Part shown: in pieces, positions 15,267-22,648 of the stretch
Position numbering within the stretch: the first letter of the stretch is position 1
Layout: every line of letters starts with the position of its first letter
From: CAYFNK01 sp964474895
Lineage (GTDB): Archaea > Nanobdellota > Nanobdellia > SCGC-AAA011-G17 > PNOQ01
DNA: 64,000 nucleotides
NCBI GenBank assembly: GCA_964474895.1
Contig: CAYYUK010000001.1
Location: 1-64,000 of the forward strand
Direction of reading: 5' to 3'
Translations under genes and position numbers: made by a program
The notes under the pieces: generated by a model
What the model was told of the DNA's origin: nothing
The model's input: only the letters and a program-made list of their open reading frames with translations
Database searches by the model: none

Positions 15267-15620
15267 ATGGAAAAACAAAATGAAACAAGTTTCATCAGAA
15301 GAAATAAAATAAACCGCATCAGAGATGGAATATATAGTTTATTGGCAATTGGGGCCTTAACAACTTGTTTAGCAGCAGGGATCAGTCATTGCAATCCTGC
15401 TGGGCGTAACAATGAAATAGATAAAGTTTTTTTAGCAGAGGTAACTGGAGATTCGCTTTTAGATTCAATCGTAACTACCGAATCAGGGAATTATGAAGTA
15501 TTTGTTCAATTACCCGAAGGAAACTTTGCTCAATTTAATGATTTGGATACTTCTAGATCTCCAATCTCTAACGAGTATAGAAAGTTTGTTCACAAAAAAG
15601 TTATGGGGGCAATTTATTAA
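15267..15620 (+). CDS. Unknown membrane-anchored protein 1 of a three-gene cluster
   Basis: 117 residues from the ATG at 15267, which has GGAG five bases upstream; the frame extends back to a TTG at 15234 that is less likely. A basic N-terminus (R-R-N-K-I-N-R-I-R-D-G) precedes one transmembrane helix (Y-S-L-L-A-I-G-A-L-T-T-C-L-A-A-G), then about 75 residues that would be outside the cell, including V-T-G-D-S-L-L-D-S-I and E-S-G-N-Y-E-V-F-V. No family is recognised. Confidence 0.55.
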   Translation: MEKQNETSFIRRNKINRIRDGIYSLLAIGALTTCLAAGISHCNPAGRNNEIDKVFLAEVTGDSLLDSIVTTESGNYEVFVQLPEGNFAQFNDLDTSRSPISNEYRKFVHKKVMGAIY

Positions 15621-15622
15621 AA

Positions 15623-16012
15623 ATGGGTGAAGTAATAGATATACTAAGAAAGGGAGCATTTTCTTTGTTGGCATTGGGGTTGGTGGCAACAGTTTATTAC
15701 TCTGTTATTTCCCCTAATCTTAAAAAATTAAATTCAGTTCCAGTTTTTAATCCTTCGGAAATATTGCCCGGGCAAGTTACATTAGACTCAAAGATTGATA
15801 CATATACTTGGAGCGATGAACTAGCTTTTCACGGAGTAGATACTTCTGGTAGATCCGATATTTATTTTGTTGATAGCGGTTATAATGGATCCTTGGATTA
15901 TGTACTTGTACAAAATAGTGAAGGCAAACATGTTGTTGATAGAGATAATCCTTACTTTTCAGAGTGGAATGAAAAATTCTTAGAAATGAGAGAAAGAAGG
16001 TTTGGTGAATAA
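15623..16012 (+). CDS. Unknown membrane-anchored protein 2 of a three-gene cluster
   Basis: 129 residues. One transmembrane helix (A-F-S-L-L-A-L-G-L-V-A-T-V-Y-Y-S-V-I) near the N-terminus and a roughly 95-residue outside domain rich in Asp, Ser and Tyr: D-I-Y-F-V-D-S-G-Y-N-G-S-L-D-Y-V-L-V. It shares the layout of its upstream neighbour and the ending E-S/D-G-x-x-x-x-V pattern, suggesting an old duplication. It starts two bases after the previous stop. No family is recognised. Confidence 0.55.
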   Translation: MGEVIDILRKGAFSLLALGLVATVYYSVISPNLKKLNSVPVFNPSEILPGQVTLDSKIDTYTWSDELAFHGVDTSGRSDIYFVDSGYNGSLDYVLVQNSEGKHVVDRDNPYFSEWNEKFLEMRERRFGE

Positions 16013-16013
16013 A

Positions 16014-16526
16014 ATGAAACTTGAAAGAAAAGCTAGAGGGGACAATGTTAAATTCTCCAAGGATGATTGGATACTTTCTCTTGGTTTATTGTTCATACCT
16101 GTAGCTTTTGTTAGTATCTTTAGTTATATTCTTAGCTCTCCACACAGGCAAGATTCTTATCTGGCTGAAAAAAGAGAAGCAATGCTTCAGTCAATTGAAT
16201 CTGAAACCCAATTAGAAGAGGACTGGATATATTTAGATAGATTATTTCAAAAACATCTAGAAGATAGTCTTTCCCTGAGAGATTCCCTGAGAGATGGGAA
16301 ATTTTCGTATATGGATTTATTTAATGATTGGAAAGAAAATGCAGAGATTGTAAATGCGAGATCTGAATTTTTTTTATATGATATACGTAACCAATACTTA
16401 GAATATAACCCTTCATTTAGAGATTCACTTAGTAATGGAACTGCATCTTATGGAGATTTAGATGAGCGGTGTATGGATTATCTGGAACATCTCAATGATG
16501 GAGTAAATTTCAACAGAGGACGATAG
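16014..16526 (+). CDS. Unknown membrane-anchored protein 3 of a three-gene cluster
   Basis: 170 residues from the ATG at 16014, one base after the previous stop; an upstream TTG in frame is less likely. A basic N-terminus, one helix (W-I-L-S-L-G-L-L-F-I-P-V-A-F-V-S-I-F-S-Y-I-L), then a long helical acidic domain with two similar segments: L-R-D-S-L-R-D-G-K-F-S-Y-M-D-L and F-R-D-S-L-S-N-G-T-A-S-Y-G-D-L. That internal repeat is the clearest structure in the cluster. No family is recognised. Confidence 0.55.
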   Translation: MKLERKARGDNVKFSKDDWILSLGLLFIPVAFVSIFSYILSSPHRQDSYLAEKREAMLQSIESETQLEEDWIYLDRLFQKHLEDSLSLRDSLRDGKFSYMDLFNDWKENAEIVNARSEFFLYDIRNQYLEYNPSFRDSLSNGTASYGDLDERCMDYLEHLNDGVNFNRGR

Positions 16527-16591
16527 AGTTGGAGAATAAAAAAATTTTGATAATTAGCAACATTTAAAAGTGGATTTGTTTCTCGCAATTT

Positions 16592-17260
16592 ATGATAACG
16601 ATAAAGGAAGGCGACTTTATAGAAATAGAGTACACTGGTAGAATAAAAAATAACAATAAAGTTTTCGATACTACTTTAGAAAATGTTGCTAAAAAGGAAG
16701 GGATACATTCTAAGGGTGCAACTTATGGTTCAAGAATTATTTGTATAGGAAATTATCATATTTTGAAAGGATTGGATGATAACTTAAAAGGAAAAGAGAT
16801 AGGAAAGGAATATACTTTTGATATTGATATGAAAGATGCATTTGGCAAGAAAAATGCAAAATTGATTAAAACTGTTCCAAGTTCTTTGTTCAAGAAGCAG
16901 AAAATGAATCCATTTCCTGGCTTGCAAATAAATGCTGATGGCATGATGGGGGTTGTTAGAAGTGTTGCTGGAGGAAGGGTTCTAGTTGATTTTAATCATC
17001 CTTTGGCTGGTAGAGAATTAGTCTATTATGTTAATGTCATAAAAAAAGTTGATGATGAGAAGGAACAGATAAGTTCTATTTTAATGGTTGAACTTGGTTT
17101 AAAGAAAGATATGTATTCCTTGGAATATAAAGATGGAGCTGTAGAAATCAAGACTAAGATAAAGATTCCTGATGAAATACAGAAAGTCTTTGCCGATAGG
17201 GTGAAAAAGCTAGTTAAAGGCCTTAAAAAGCTTAGCATTGTAGAGGAAAAAAAGAAATAA
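16592..17260 (+). CDS. FKBP-type peptidyl-prolyl isomerase (SlyD-like)
   Basis: 222 residues. The FKBP core starts G-D-F-I-E-I-E-Y-T-G-R and has V-F-D-T-T, and G-L-D-D-N-L-K-G near 60-67. An insert-in-flap domain follows (about 85-140) with F-P-G-L-Q-I and the core closes with V-D-F-N-H-P-L-A-G-R. The last 75 residues form the extra C-terminal domain of long archaeal FKBPs. It speeds prolyl isomerisation and acts as a chaperone. TATA CATTTAAAAG at 16561-16570 gives a leaderless start. Confidence 0.92.
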   Translation: MITIKEGDFIEIEYTGRIKNNNKVFDTTLENVAKKEGIHSKGATYGSRIICIGNYHILKGLDDNLKGKEIGKEYTFDIDMKDAFGKKNAKLIKTVPSSLFKKQKMNPFPGLQINADGMMGVVRSVAGGRVLVDFNHPLAGRELVYYVNVIKKVDDEKEQISSILMVELGLKKDMYSLEYKDGAVEIKTKIKIPDEIQKVFADRVKKLVKGLKKLSIVEEKKK

Positions 17261-17330
17261 CCACTCGAGAATAAATAAACTTAAAAGTTGTTGGGCACTT
17301 CTTCCAGCAAATCAGTTAAGGGTGTTATCA

Positions 17331-18446
17331 ATGGATTCTATAATAAGAAATGTTAATTTGCAGGAAGAATCTGCTTCCGAGCCAACTCCTAGAAAGTTAA
17401 GTAATATTGATGAAGAATTAGAAGAAATTTTATCCAGGCAAAGAGCCAGGATTAAAGTTATTGGTGCAGGTGGAGCTGGAAATAATACTATTAACAGAAT
17501 AAGTGAAGTTGGAATTACTGGTGCTGAAACTATTGCTATAAACACAGATGCACAAGATTTGCTTTATTGTAATGCTTCTATGAAAGTTTTAATTGGAAAA
17601 GATATAACTGGTGGTTTGGGTGCTGGAAGTATCCCCCAAGTTGGTGAAGAGGCTGCCAGAGAAAGTGAACATGAACTTAGAGATGCTATAAAGGGTTCAG
17701 ATATGATATTTATCACTTGCGGTTTAGGTGGTGGTACTGGTACTGGTAGTGTCCCTGTTGTTGCAGATTTGGCTAAGAAGTTGGGTGCTCTGACAGTTGC
17801 CATTGTTACTTTGCCTTTCCAGATGGAAGGAAATAGAAGATATCAAAATGCTATTTATGGATTGGAGAAATTGGAATCCATTGTAGATACATTAATTGTA
17901 ATTCCTAATGAGAAATTGTTAGAATTGGCTCCTGATTTACCATTACATACTGCATTCAAGGTTGCTGATGAAATTTTAACAAATGCTGTTAAAGGAATTG
18001 CTGAATTGGTTACTAAAGCTGGTTTGGTTAATTTAGATTTTGCTGATATTAGAACAATAATGGGAAAGGGCGGTGTTGCTATGATTGGTATTGGTGAGTC
18101 TGATACTGAAAATAGGGCTGCGGAAGCAGTTGATAAAGCTGTAAATAATCCTTTACTTGATGTTGATGTGTCTGGTGCTAGTGGTGCTTTAATTAATGTT
18201 ATTGGTGGTTCTGATTTGACTCTTGCCGAGGCTAAAGAAGTAGTTGATGACATTGGTGGAAAGTTGGCTGAAGATGCTAGGATTATTTGGGGTGCACAGA
18301 TTTCTGAAGATTTGGATAAGACTTTGAGAGTAATGCTGATTATAACTGGTGTTACGAGTCCTCAAATAATTGGTCCAAGCAATAAGAAGAGAGAAGATAA
18401 GAAGAAGAAAGAGATTGAGGAAGAACTAGGTATTGATTTCGTTTAA
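17331..18446 (+). CDS. ftsZ: Cell division GTPase FtsZ
   Basis: 371 residues from the ATG at 17331 (M-D-S-I-I-R-N), the usual archaeal FtsZ start; an in-frame GTG lies nine bases upstream. The tubulin signature G-G-G-T-G-T-G-S follows C-G-L, the nucleotide loop has G-A-G-G-A-G-N-N, and the T7 loop N-L-D-F-A-D-I carries the catalytic aspartate. The C-terminus is a short lysine/glutamate-rich tail, then E-E-L-G-I-D-F-V. It forms the division ring; the FtsZ anchor SepF is 3 kb away. Confidence 0.97.
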   Translation: MDSIIRNVNLQEESASEPTPRKLSNIDEELEEILSRQRARIKVIGAGGAGNNTINRISEVGITGAETIAINTDAQDLLYCNASMKVLIGKDITGGLGAGSIPQVGEEAARESEHELRDAIKGSDMIFITCGLGGGTGTGSVPVVADLAKKLGALTVAIVTLPFQMEGNRRYQNAIYGLEKLESIVDTLIVIPNEKLLELAPDLPLHTAFKVADEILTNAVKGIAELVTKAGLVNLDFADIRTIMGKGGVAMIGIGESDTENRAAEAVDKAVNNPLLDVDVSGASGALINVIGGSDLTLAEAKEVVDDIGGKLAEDARIIWGAQISEDLDKTLRVMLIITGVTSPQIIGPSNKKREDKKKKEIEEELGIDFV

Positions 18447-18448
18447 AA

Positions 18449-18655
18449 ATGGATAGAGGTTTACAAATAGGTTATTACATTAACAAAGGATTTTCTATAG
18501 AAAGTATTCCTTTATTTGGTGGGCAAAGAAGAGTTTCTGGTAAGGAATTATGCAACTATGTTGATTGTCCATTGCAGGAAAGAGAAGTTCCCGTAGAAGA
18601 GTGTCTTGGTTGTGACCAATACGATCGTGAAGAAGGTTCTTGTGGTTATAAGTAA
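18449..18655 (+). CDS. Small cysteine-rich protein, probable zinc binder
   Basis: 68 residues starting two bases after the ftsZ stop (TAAAAATG), so probably co-transcribed. Five cysteines fall in the second half: L-C-N-Y-V-D-C, V-E-E-C-L-G-C and S-C-G-Y-K, enough for one zinc site. N-terminal half G-L-Q-I-G-Y-Y-I-N-K-G-F has no known motif. I do not recognise a family; coupling to ftsZ is the only clue to function. Confidence 0.6.
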   Translation: MDRGLQIGYYINKGFSIESIPLFGGQRRVSGKELCNYVDCPLQEREVPVEECLGCDQYDREEGSCGYK

Positions 18656-18721
18656 CGTCCATAGAAACCCTTATAAATCGAGATTTTTCTCTCATATTAT
18701 TAAATTTTCTTTGAATTTATA

Positions 18722-18928
18722 ATGGAGAAAATGGAAGAGCAAAAAAGAAAACGTACAATAGTTGCGAAGATTAAGAGTTTTATAACTCAGTCTAGAAGGG
18801 TTTTTAGAATAACTAAGAAGCCTGGAAAAGAAGAGTTTAGAACTATCGTTAAAGTCACTGCAATAGGTATTGCAATCATAGGTGTTATTGGTTTTTTAAT
18901 TCACCTTGTATGGAAATTATTAAGTTAA
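18722..18928 (+). CDS. secE: Protein translocase subunit SecE (Sec61 gamma)
   Basis: 68 residues with a basic amphipathic N-terminal helix (I-K-S-F-I-T-Q-S-R-R-V-F-R-I-T-K-K-P) and one C-terminal membrane helix (A-I-G-I-A-I-I-G-V-I-G-F-L-I-H-L). That is the archaeal/eukaryotic single-helix SecE form, with the conserved K-K-P after the amphipathic part. It clamps SecY in the translocon. Spt5 follows four bases after the stop, the conserved archaeal secE-spt5-rpl11 order. Confidence 0.93.
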   Translation: MEKMEEQKRKRTIVAKIKSFITQSRRVFRITKKPGKEEFRTIVKVTAIGIAIIGVIGFLIHLVWKLLS

Positions 18929-18932
18929 AAAA

Positions 18933-19394
18933 ATGGAAACCGAAATTTTTGCATTAAGGACAACAGCTAATAGAGAAGATCAAGTTCTTGATTTTATATC
19001 TTCTAATGTTGATAAGAAATGTCTCGCCGTTTATAGTCTTTTTAGGCCCCACGGACTTAGGGGTTATATTTTTCTTGAGGCTAGATCTAGACAGGATGCT
19101 GAAGAATCATTTCAAGGTGTTCCATATGCTAAAGAATTATTGAAAAAACCATTAGAGTATTCTGAAGTTGAACCAATGTTGGAACAAACAAAGACTCAGA
19201 TGAACATAAAAGATCATGATATTGTTGAAATTATTAGTGGTCCTTTCAAAAGAGAAAAGGCAAAGGTTATAAGAATTGACAAACTCAAGGAGGAAGTTGT
19301 TGTTGAGTTATTGGAAGCAGCAGTTTCAATTCCGATTACGGTTAAGTTAGATTCATTGAAGGTAATTAGGAGAGAGGAAGGCGAAGATGAGTAA
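18933..19394 (+). CDS. spt5: Transcription elongation factor Spt5 (NusG)
   Basis: 153 residues: an NGN domain (1-85) with I-F-A-L-R-T-T-A-N-R-E-D-Q-V, G-Y-I-F-L-E-A and F-Q-G-V-P-Y-A-K, then a KOW domain (about 92-150) with V-E-I-I-S-G-P-F-K-R-E-K-A-K-V. It binds RNA polymerase with Spt4 and promotes elongation. Lies between secE and L11 as in most archaea; the end overlaps the L11 start by eight bases. Confidence 0.95.
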   Translation: METEIFALRTTANREDQVLDFISSNVDKKCLAVYSLFRPHGLRGYIFLEARSRQDAEESFQGVPYAKELLKKPLEYSEVEPMLEQTKTQMNIKDHDIVEIISGPFKREKAKVIRIDKLKEEVVVELLEAAVSIPITVKLDSLKVIRREEGEDE

Positions 19395-20064
19395 AGAAAC
19401 AGTTGATGTTATTGTTGAAGGTGGGAAAGCTAGTGCAGGTCCTGCAATGGGTCAAGCTTTTGGGCCATTGGGTGTAAATATGCAAGCAATTCTTGCTGAA
19501 ATAAACAAGAAAACAGAAGGCATGCAGGGTATGAAAGTTCCTGTAAAGGTTACTGTTGATACTAATACTAAGGAATTTGAATTGGAAGTTGGTACCCCTC
19601 CTGTTTCTGGGCTAATTAAGAAAGAATTAAACTTAGACAAGGGTTCTGGTTATCCGCAATTAGATAAGAAAGGCAATCTGTCCATTGAGCAAGTTATTAA
19701 AATCGCAAAGGTAAAAATGGATTCTCTTTTGGTTAATAATTTGAAATCTGCTGTTAAAACTGTGGTTGGTAGTTGTGTTCCTCTTGGTGTTTTAGTTGAA
19801 GGAAAAATCCCTATTGAGACTGGCAAGGATATTGATGAAGGTAAGTATGACAAAGAAATAGATTCTGAAGCTACTGAAACCAGCGACGAGAAAAAGAAAG
19901 TTCTTGGCGATCAATTAAAAACTGTTAGGGCTCAGTTAGATGAAGAAAGAGAGAAAGTTATGAAAGCTGCCGAAGAGAAAAAGGAAGAATCTAAGGAAGA
20001 AGTTAAACCTGAAGAAGATAAGGAAGAAAAGAAAGACACCAAAACTCCTGCTAAAAAGAAATAG
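19387..20064 (+). CDS. rpl11: Large-subunit ribosomal protein uL11 with extended acidic/basic tail
   Basis: 225 residues. Residues 1-160 are a normal L11: V-D-V-I-V-E-G-G-K-A-S-A-G-P-A-M-G, G-P-L-G-V-N, and a C-terminal domain with V-G-S-C-V-P-L-G-V. It forms the GTPase-associated centre with 23S rRNA. The last 60 residues are an added Lys/Glu-rich region that looks disordered (E-E-K-K-E-E-S-K-E-E-V), absent in most homologues. Similar tails appear on S3, L32e and L22 here. Confidence 0.95.
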   Translation: MSKETVDVIVEGGKASAGPAMGQAFGPLGVNMQAILAEINKKTEGMQGMKVPVKVTVDTNTKEFELEVGTPPVSGLIKKELNLDKGSGYPQLDKKGNLSIEQVIKIAKVKMDSLLVNNLKSAVKTVVGSCVPLGVLVEGKIPIETGKDIDEGKYDKEIDSEATETSDEKKKVLGDQLKTVRAQLDEEREKVMKAAEEKKEESKEEVKPEEDKEEKKDTKTPAKKK

Positions 20065-20095
20065 TTATAAGTTAATTCTAATTCTCTTTTTTAGG

Positions 20096-20497
20096 GTGTT
20101 AGAACTTAAAGATTTGCGTAATGGTCCTGGAGTTTATTTAGGTCGTGATAGTAGAATTAGAAATGATAAAAGATATCATAGAGTTCTTGCTAAATTTGAA
20201 GAGATGTACGGGCCTGTTTTATGTTCTGGTTGGAAAGGTGTTTTAGAAAACCTTGGACATAGGAAATTTGATAATTCTTTTATTGGTACTAGATATGATG
20301 TTTTTCATATGGACGATGGCGTTGTAGTTTTAAGTGGGGTTTATGATGTTGTTCACCATGGTAGACTCGATTTTAGGCATATAGGTCTTAAGGTTTCTGG
20401 ACAGTCTCCAACTCATGAAAAGACTATTATGGTTGATTTAGTTGGGTTTATTGAAACTGAGCTTGCTGCAGATAGAGCTGAGCACGGGTTAGAATAA
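20096..20497 (+). CDS. Hypothetical soluble protein
   Basis: 133 residues from a GTG; a TATA-like GTTATAAGTT at 20065-20074 gives the usual leaderless spacing to this codon. The protein is soluble, rich in His, Asp and Gly: G-P-G-V-Y-L-G-R-D-S-R-I-R-N-D-K-R-Y-H-R, then V-V-L-S-G-V-Y-D-V-V-H-H-G-R-L-D-F-R-H-I. Histidines in V-F-H-M-D-D and V-V-H-H could bind metal. No family is recognised. It converges on tRNA-Pro with three bases between. Confidence 0.5.
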   Translation: MLELKDLRNGPGVYLGRDSRIRNDKRYHRVLAKFEEMYGPVLCSGWKGVLENLGHRKFDNSFIGTRYDVFHMDDGVVVLSGVYDVVHHGRLDFRHIGLKVSGQSPTHEKTIMVDLVGFIETELAADRAEHGLE

Positions 20498-20500
20498 AAG

Positions 20501-20574
20501 TGAGAATGCCCGGATTTGAACCGGGGTCTAGTGGCCCCAAACCACTGATGCTAACCAAGCTACACCACATCCTC
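20501..20574 (-). tRNA. tRNA-Pro (anticodon TGG)
   Basis: The minus strand folds as a cloverleaf: acceptor GAGGATG with CATTCTC, anticodon stem AGTGG/CCACT around the loop TTTGGGG (anticodon TGG), and T arm CCCGG-TTCAAAT-CCGGG. Discriminator A; the CCA end is not encoded. No intron. Confidence 0.93.
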
Positions 20575-20630
20575 TCTATGATATGCTGCTTTTGTCCCCT
20601 TAATAAATCTTACTTTTATCAACAGAAACC

Positions 20631-20640
20631 TTTTTAAAAG
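20631..20640 (+). promoter_or_regulatory. TATA box of the L37Ae operon
   Basis: TTTTTAAAAG preceded by AACC lies about 43 nt before the ATG at 20679, giving a short leader of roughly 15-20 nt. Confidence 0.4.
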
Positions 20641-20678
20641 AATATTGAGCACAGAAGTAAAGTGTTCTTTATACTAAA

Positions 20679-20891
20679 ATGGCAAAGAAAAGAAAAGGAA
20701 GCGCAGGAAGGTTTGGTGCGCGTTATGGTGCAAGGCTTAAAGAAAAGGTTTCTGAAGTAGAAGCCAGGCAGAGAAAACTGTATAAATGTCCTCTTTGTCA
20801 TAAACTTAAAGTAAAGAGATTGTCTTATGGGCTTTGGCAATGTGGGGTTTGCAATACAAAATTTGCTGGGAAAGCATATTCGCTTGATTAA
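20679..20891 (+). CDS. rpl37ae: Large-subunit ribosomal protein eL43 (L37Ae)
   Basis: 70 residues with R-F-G-A-R-Y-G and a zinc ribbon: Y-K-C-P-L-C-H-K followed by W-Q-C-G-V-C-N-T-K-F-A-G. These are the L37Ae signatures. Slightly shorter than the usual 75-90 because the tail after A-G-K-A-Y is cut to S-L-D. It starts an operon with rpoP and prefoldin, a common archaeal order. Confidence 0.95.
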   Translation: MAKKRKGSAGRFGARYGARLKEKVSEVEARQRKLYKCPLCHKLKVKRLSYGLWQCGVCNTKFAGKAYSLD

Positions 20892-20893
20892 AA

Positions 20894-21031
20894 ATGGTAG
20901 ATTATAAATGTTTTTCATGTGGAAAGAAAGTTTCCGATACTTATGTAAAAAAGAGGATAAGGTGTCCTTATTGTGGTTCTAAAATTCTATTTAAGCCTAG
21001 GACAGTGATTAAAAAAGTAAAGGCGGTCTAA
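20894..21031 (+). CDS. rpoP: RNA polymerase subunit RpoP (Rpb12/P)
   Basis: A 45-residue gene: M-V-D-Y-K-C-F-S-C-G-K-K-V, then I-R-C-P-Y-C-G-S-K-I-L-F-K-P-R. The two CxxC pairs bind zinc and the R-C-P-Y-C-G-S-x-I-L block is the Rpb12/P signature; this subunit joins the Rpb3/Rpb10-like assembly platform. It starts two bases after the L37Ae stop. Confidence 0.93.
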   Translation: MVDYKCFSCGKKVSDTYVKKRIRCPYCGSKILFKPRTVIKKVKAV

Positions 21032-21035
21032 AAAA

Positions 21036-21374
21036 ATGTCAGAAAAAATTAGTGAAAAAATGCAAGAAAAGTTGTCAGAATTGCAAGAATTTGAACAGAA
21101 GATGCAAAGTATTGCTATGCAAAAACATGGTTTTCAAACTCAGCTTTTAGAAATTGAAAATGCATTGGGTGAGTTAAAAGACGCAAAGGAAGCTTTTAAA
21201 ATAGTTGGCAATGTTGTGGTTTCTGCTGAAAAAGAAGATTTGATTAAAGATCTTACTTCTAAAAAGGAAATTATGGATCTTAGATTTACTAATATTGAAA
21301 AACAAGAAAAGAGTTTGAGAGACAGTGCTGAGCAGTTACAAAAGGAAATTATGAGTGACAAAAATGAAAAATGA
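21036..21374 (+). CDS. pfdB: Prefoldin subunit beta
   Basis: 112 residues forming two long coiled-coil helices joined by a short beta hairpin (A-F-K-I-V-G-N-V-V-V-S). The central G-N-V-V-V-S-A-E-K-E-D-L and the heptad-rich ends match prefoldin beta, which with alpha makes a hexameric holdase for unfolded proteins. It follows rpoP by four bases. Prefoldin alpha is not in the window. Confidence 0.93.
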   Translation: MSEKISEKMQEKLSELQEFEQKMQSIAMQKHGFQTQLLEIENALGELKDAKEAFKIVGNVVVSAEKEDLIKDLTSKKEIMDLRFTNIEKQEKSLRDSAEQLQKEIMSDKNEK

Positions 21375-21618
21375 ACAGTTGAGTGAAGTAATTGATTTAT
21401 TGTCAAGTTTAGAGTCCGATTACTTAATTCCTAAAAATATAAGATTTAAAATAAAAAACGCTCATTCTTTATTGCTTAGTGAGGATCATGCTCTTTCTAT
21501 AAGGGTTGATAGGTCAATGCAGGAATTGGATGACGTGGCTGATGACCCAAATGTTCCTGTGGAAACCAAAACTCAGCTATGGAACTTATTTTCTAAGTTG
21601 GAAGCTATCCAACAATAG
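21364..21618 (+). CDS. UPF0147 family protein
   Basis: 84 residues from the ATG at 21364, overlapping the end of the prefoldin gene by 11 bases. Motifs V-I-D-L-L-S-S-L-E, I-P-K-N-I-R-F-K-I, R-V-D-R-S-M-Q-E-L-D-D-V-A-D-D-P-N-V-P and Q-L-W-N-L-F-S-K-L-E match the small all-helical archaeal UPF0147 family of unknown function. The position after prefoldin is conserved in many archaea. Confidence 0.88.
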   Translation: MKNEQLSEVIDLLSSLESDYLIPKNIRFKIKNAHSLLLSEDHALSIRVDRSMQELDDVADDPNVPVETKTQLWNLFSKLEAIQQ

Positions 21619-21658
21619 AAATATTTATATATTTTACAAGATTACCACCCTTGTTAAA

Positions 21659-22063
21659 ATGAGAGATATGTTTTCAAAACTAAAAGATAAGGTGGTTTCT
21701 AGGGATTATTCTTACGAAGGAGAGTTTCCAGACCAGTTTAGCGAGGATTATGTTGAGCTTGATACAGAGTTTAAAGGTTCTAAATCAAAGATAAAAGTTA
21801 GGCCTTTTATTGTTGAAGATTTTGTTGACATAAAACCTGCACTTGATGCTTTAAGAGAGGGATATACCATTGCTTTGATCAACATTAAGCCATTGAAAGA
21901 TAGAGATATGATTGAGTTGAAAAGAGCCGTTGGTAAACTTAAGAAGACTTGTGAAGCTATTGATGGTGATATTGCTGGTTTTGGGGAAGATTGGTTGGTT
22001 GCAACACCCAGTTTTGCCAGTATTCATAGAGACGATGAGCTAGATGGTGCTCTTGAATCATAA
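21659..22063 (+). CDS. sepF: SepF-like cell division protein
   Basis: 134 residues. An N-terminal amphipathic segment (M-R-D-M-F-S-K-L-K-D-K) for membrane binding is followed by a linker, then the SepF core: V-R-P-F-I-V-E-D-F-V-D-I-K-P-A-L-D-A-L-R-E-G-Y-T-I (read in two parts), with A-L-I-N-I-K-P-L-K and I-D-G-D-I-A-G-F-G-E-D-W-L-V-A-T-P. Archaeal SepF anchors FtsZ to the membrane in species lacking FtsA. TATA ATATTTATAT near 21621-21630 supports the start. ftsZ is at 17331. Confidence 0.88.
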   Translation: MRDMFSKLKDKVVSRDYSYEGEFPDQFSEDYVELDTEFKGSKSKIKVRPFIVEDFVDIKPALDALREGYTIALINIKPLKDRDMIELKRAVGKLKKTCEAIDGDIAGFGEDWLVATPSFASIHRDDELDGALES

Positions 22064-22092
22064 TTCTTTTAAATCTTTTTATCTAATTTTTA

Positions 22093-22620
22093 ATGATGGA
22101 AATCTTGAAGAATCAGACTTGTCCAATTTGTGGAAAAAAGAAGTTGGAGCTTAAAGAAGAAGAAAAGAATATAGATGGTTTTGGAAAAGTCTATGTTTTA
22201 TCTATGGATTGTGGTGGTTGTGATTTTTCTAAATGTGATATTGAATCTGAAGAAGAAAGAGAAGGATCTAGCCAAACAATAATCGTTGATTCTGAGAAAG
22301 ATATGAAAATAAAAATAGTTAGATCTAGTCTTGGCACTATAAAAATTCCTCAAATAAGAATGAGTATTGAAAGTGGTGAGAGTTCTGAAGGTTTTATAAC
22401 TGATGTTGAAGGTCTGATTAGAAAATTTGAAGCTATCGTCGAGAAAGAAAGAGATAGTAGCGAGGATCCAAGTGCTAAGAAAAGTGCAAAGAATTTGCTA
22501 AAGAAATTGTGGAAGGTTAAGTTAGGGGATGTTCCTTTGAAAATAACTATTGAAGATCCTACTGGAAATTCTGCTATTATTAGTGATAAAGTTGAAACAA
22601 AAAAGTTTAAGAAGAAATAA
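22093..22620 (+). CDS. ZPR1-type zinc finger protein
   Basis: 175 residues, a single ZPR1 unit: zinc finger C-P-I-C-G (10-14) paired with C-G-G-C (about 40-43), then a beta-rich domain with I-K-I-V-R-S-S-L-G-T-I-K-I-P and a C-terminal L-G-D-V-P-L-K-I-T-I-E-D-P-T-G-N-S. In eukaryotes ZPR1 has two such units and binds eEF1A; archaea have one. Its role in archaea is not settled. The gene opens with tandem ATGs; the second lies exactly 26 nt from the TATA-like TTTTAAATC. Confidence 0.88.
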   Translation: MMEILKNQTCPICGKKKLELKEEEKNIDGFGKVYVLSMDCGGCDFSKCDIESEEEREGSSQTIIVDSEKDMKIKIVRSSLGTIKIPQIRMSIESGESSEGFITDVEGLIRKFEAIVEKERDSSEDPSAKKSAKNLLKKLWKVKLGDVPLKITIEDPTGNSAIISDKVETKKFKKK

Positions 22621-22636
22621 AATTCTTAAATTGTTA

Positions 22637-22641
22637 GGAGG
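22637..22641 (+). promoter_or_regulatory. Shine-Dalgarno of the glutaredoxin-like gene
   Basis: AGGAGG centred about ten bases before ATG 22649 decides the start; the frame is open far upstream into the ZPR1 gene. Confidence 0.6.
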
Positions 22642-22648
22642 AATAAAA

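Noticed and set aside
17564..18253. Open frames antisense to ftsZ
   Set aside because: Shadows of a well-supported FtsZ gene; composition (Ser/Ala/Thr/Pro-rich) is typical of antisense frames.
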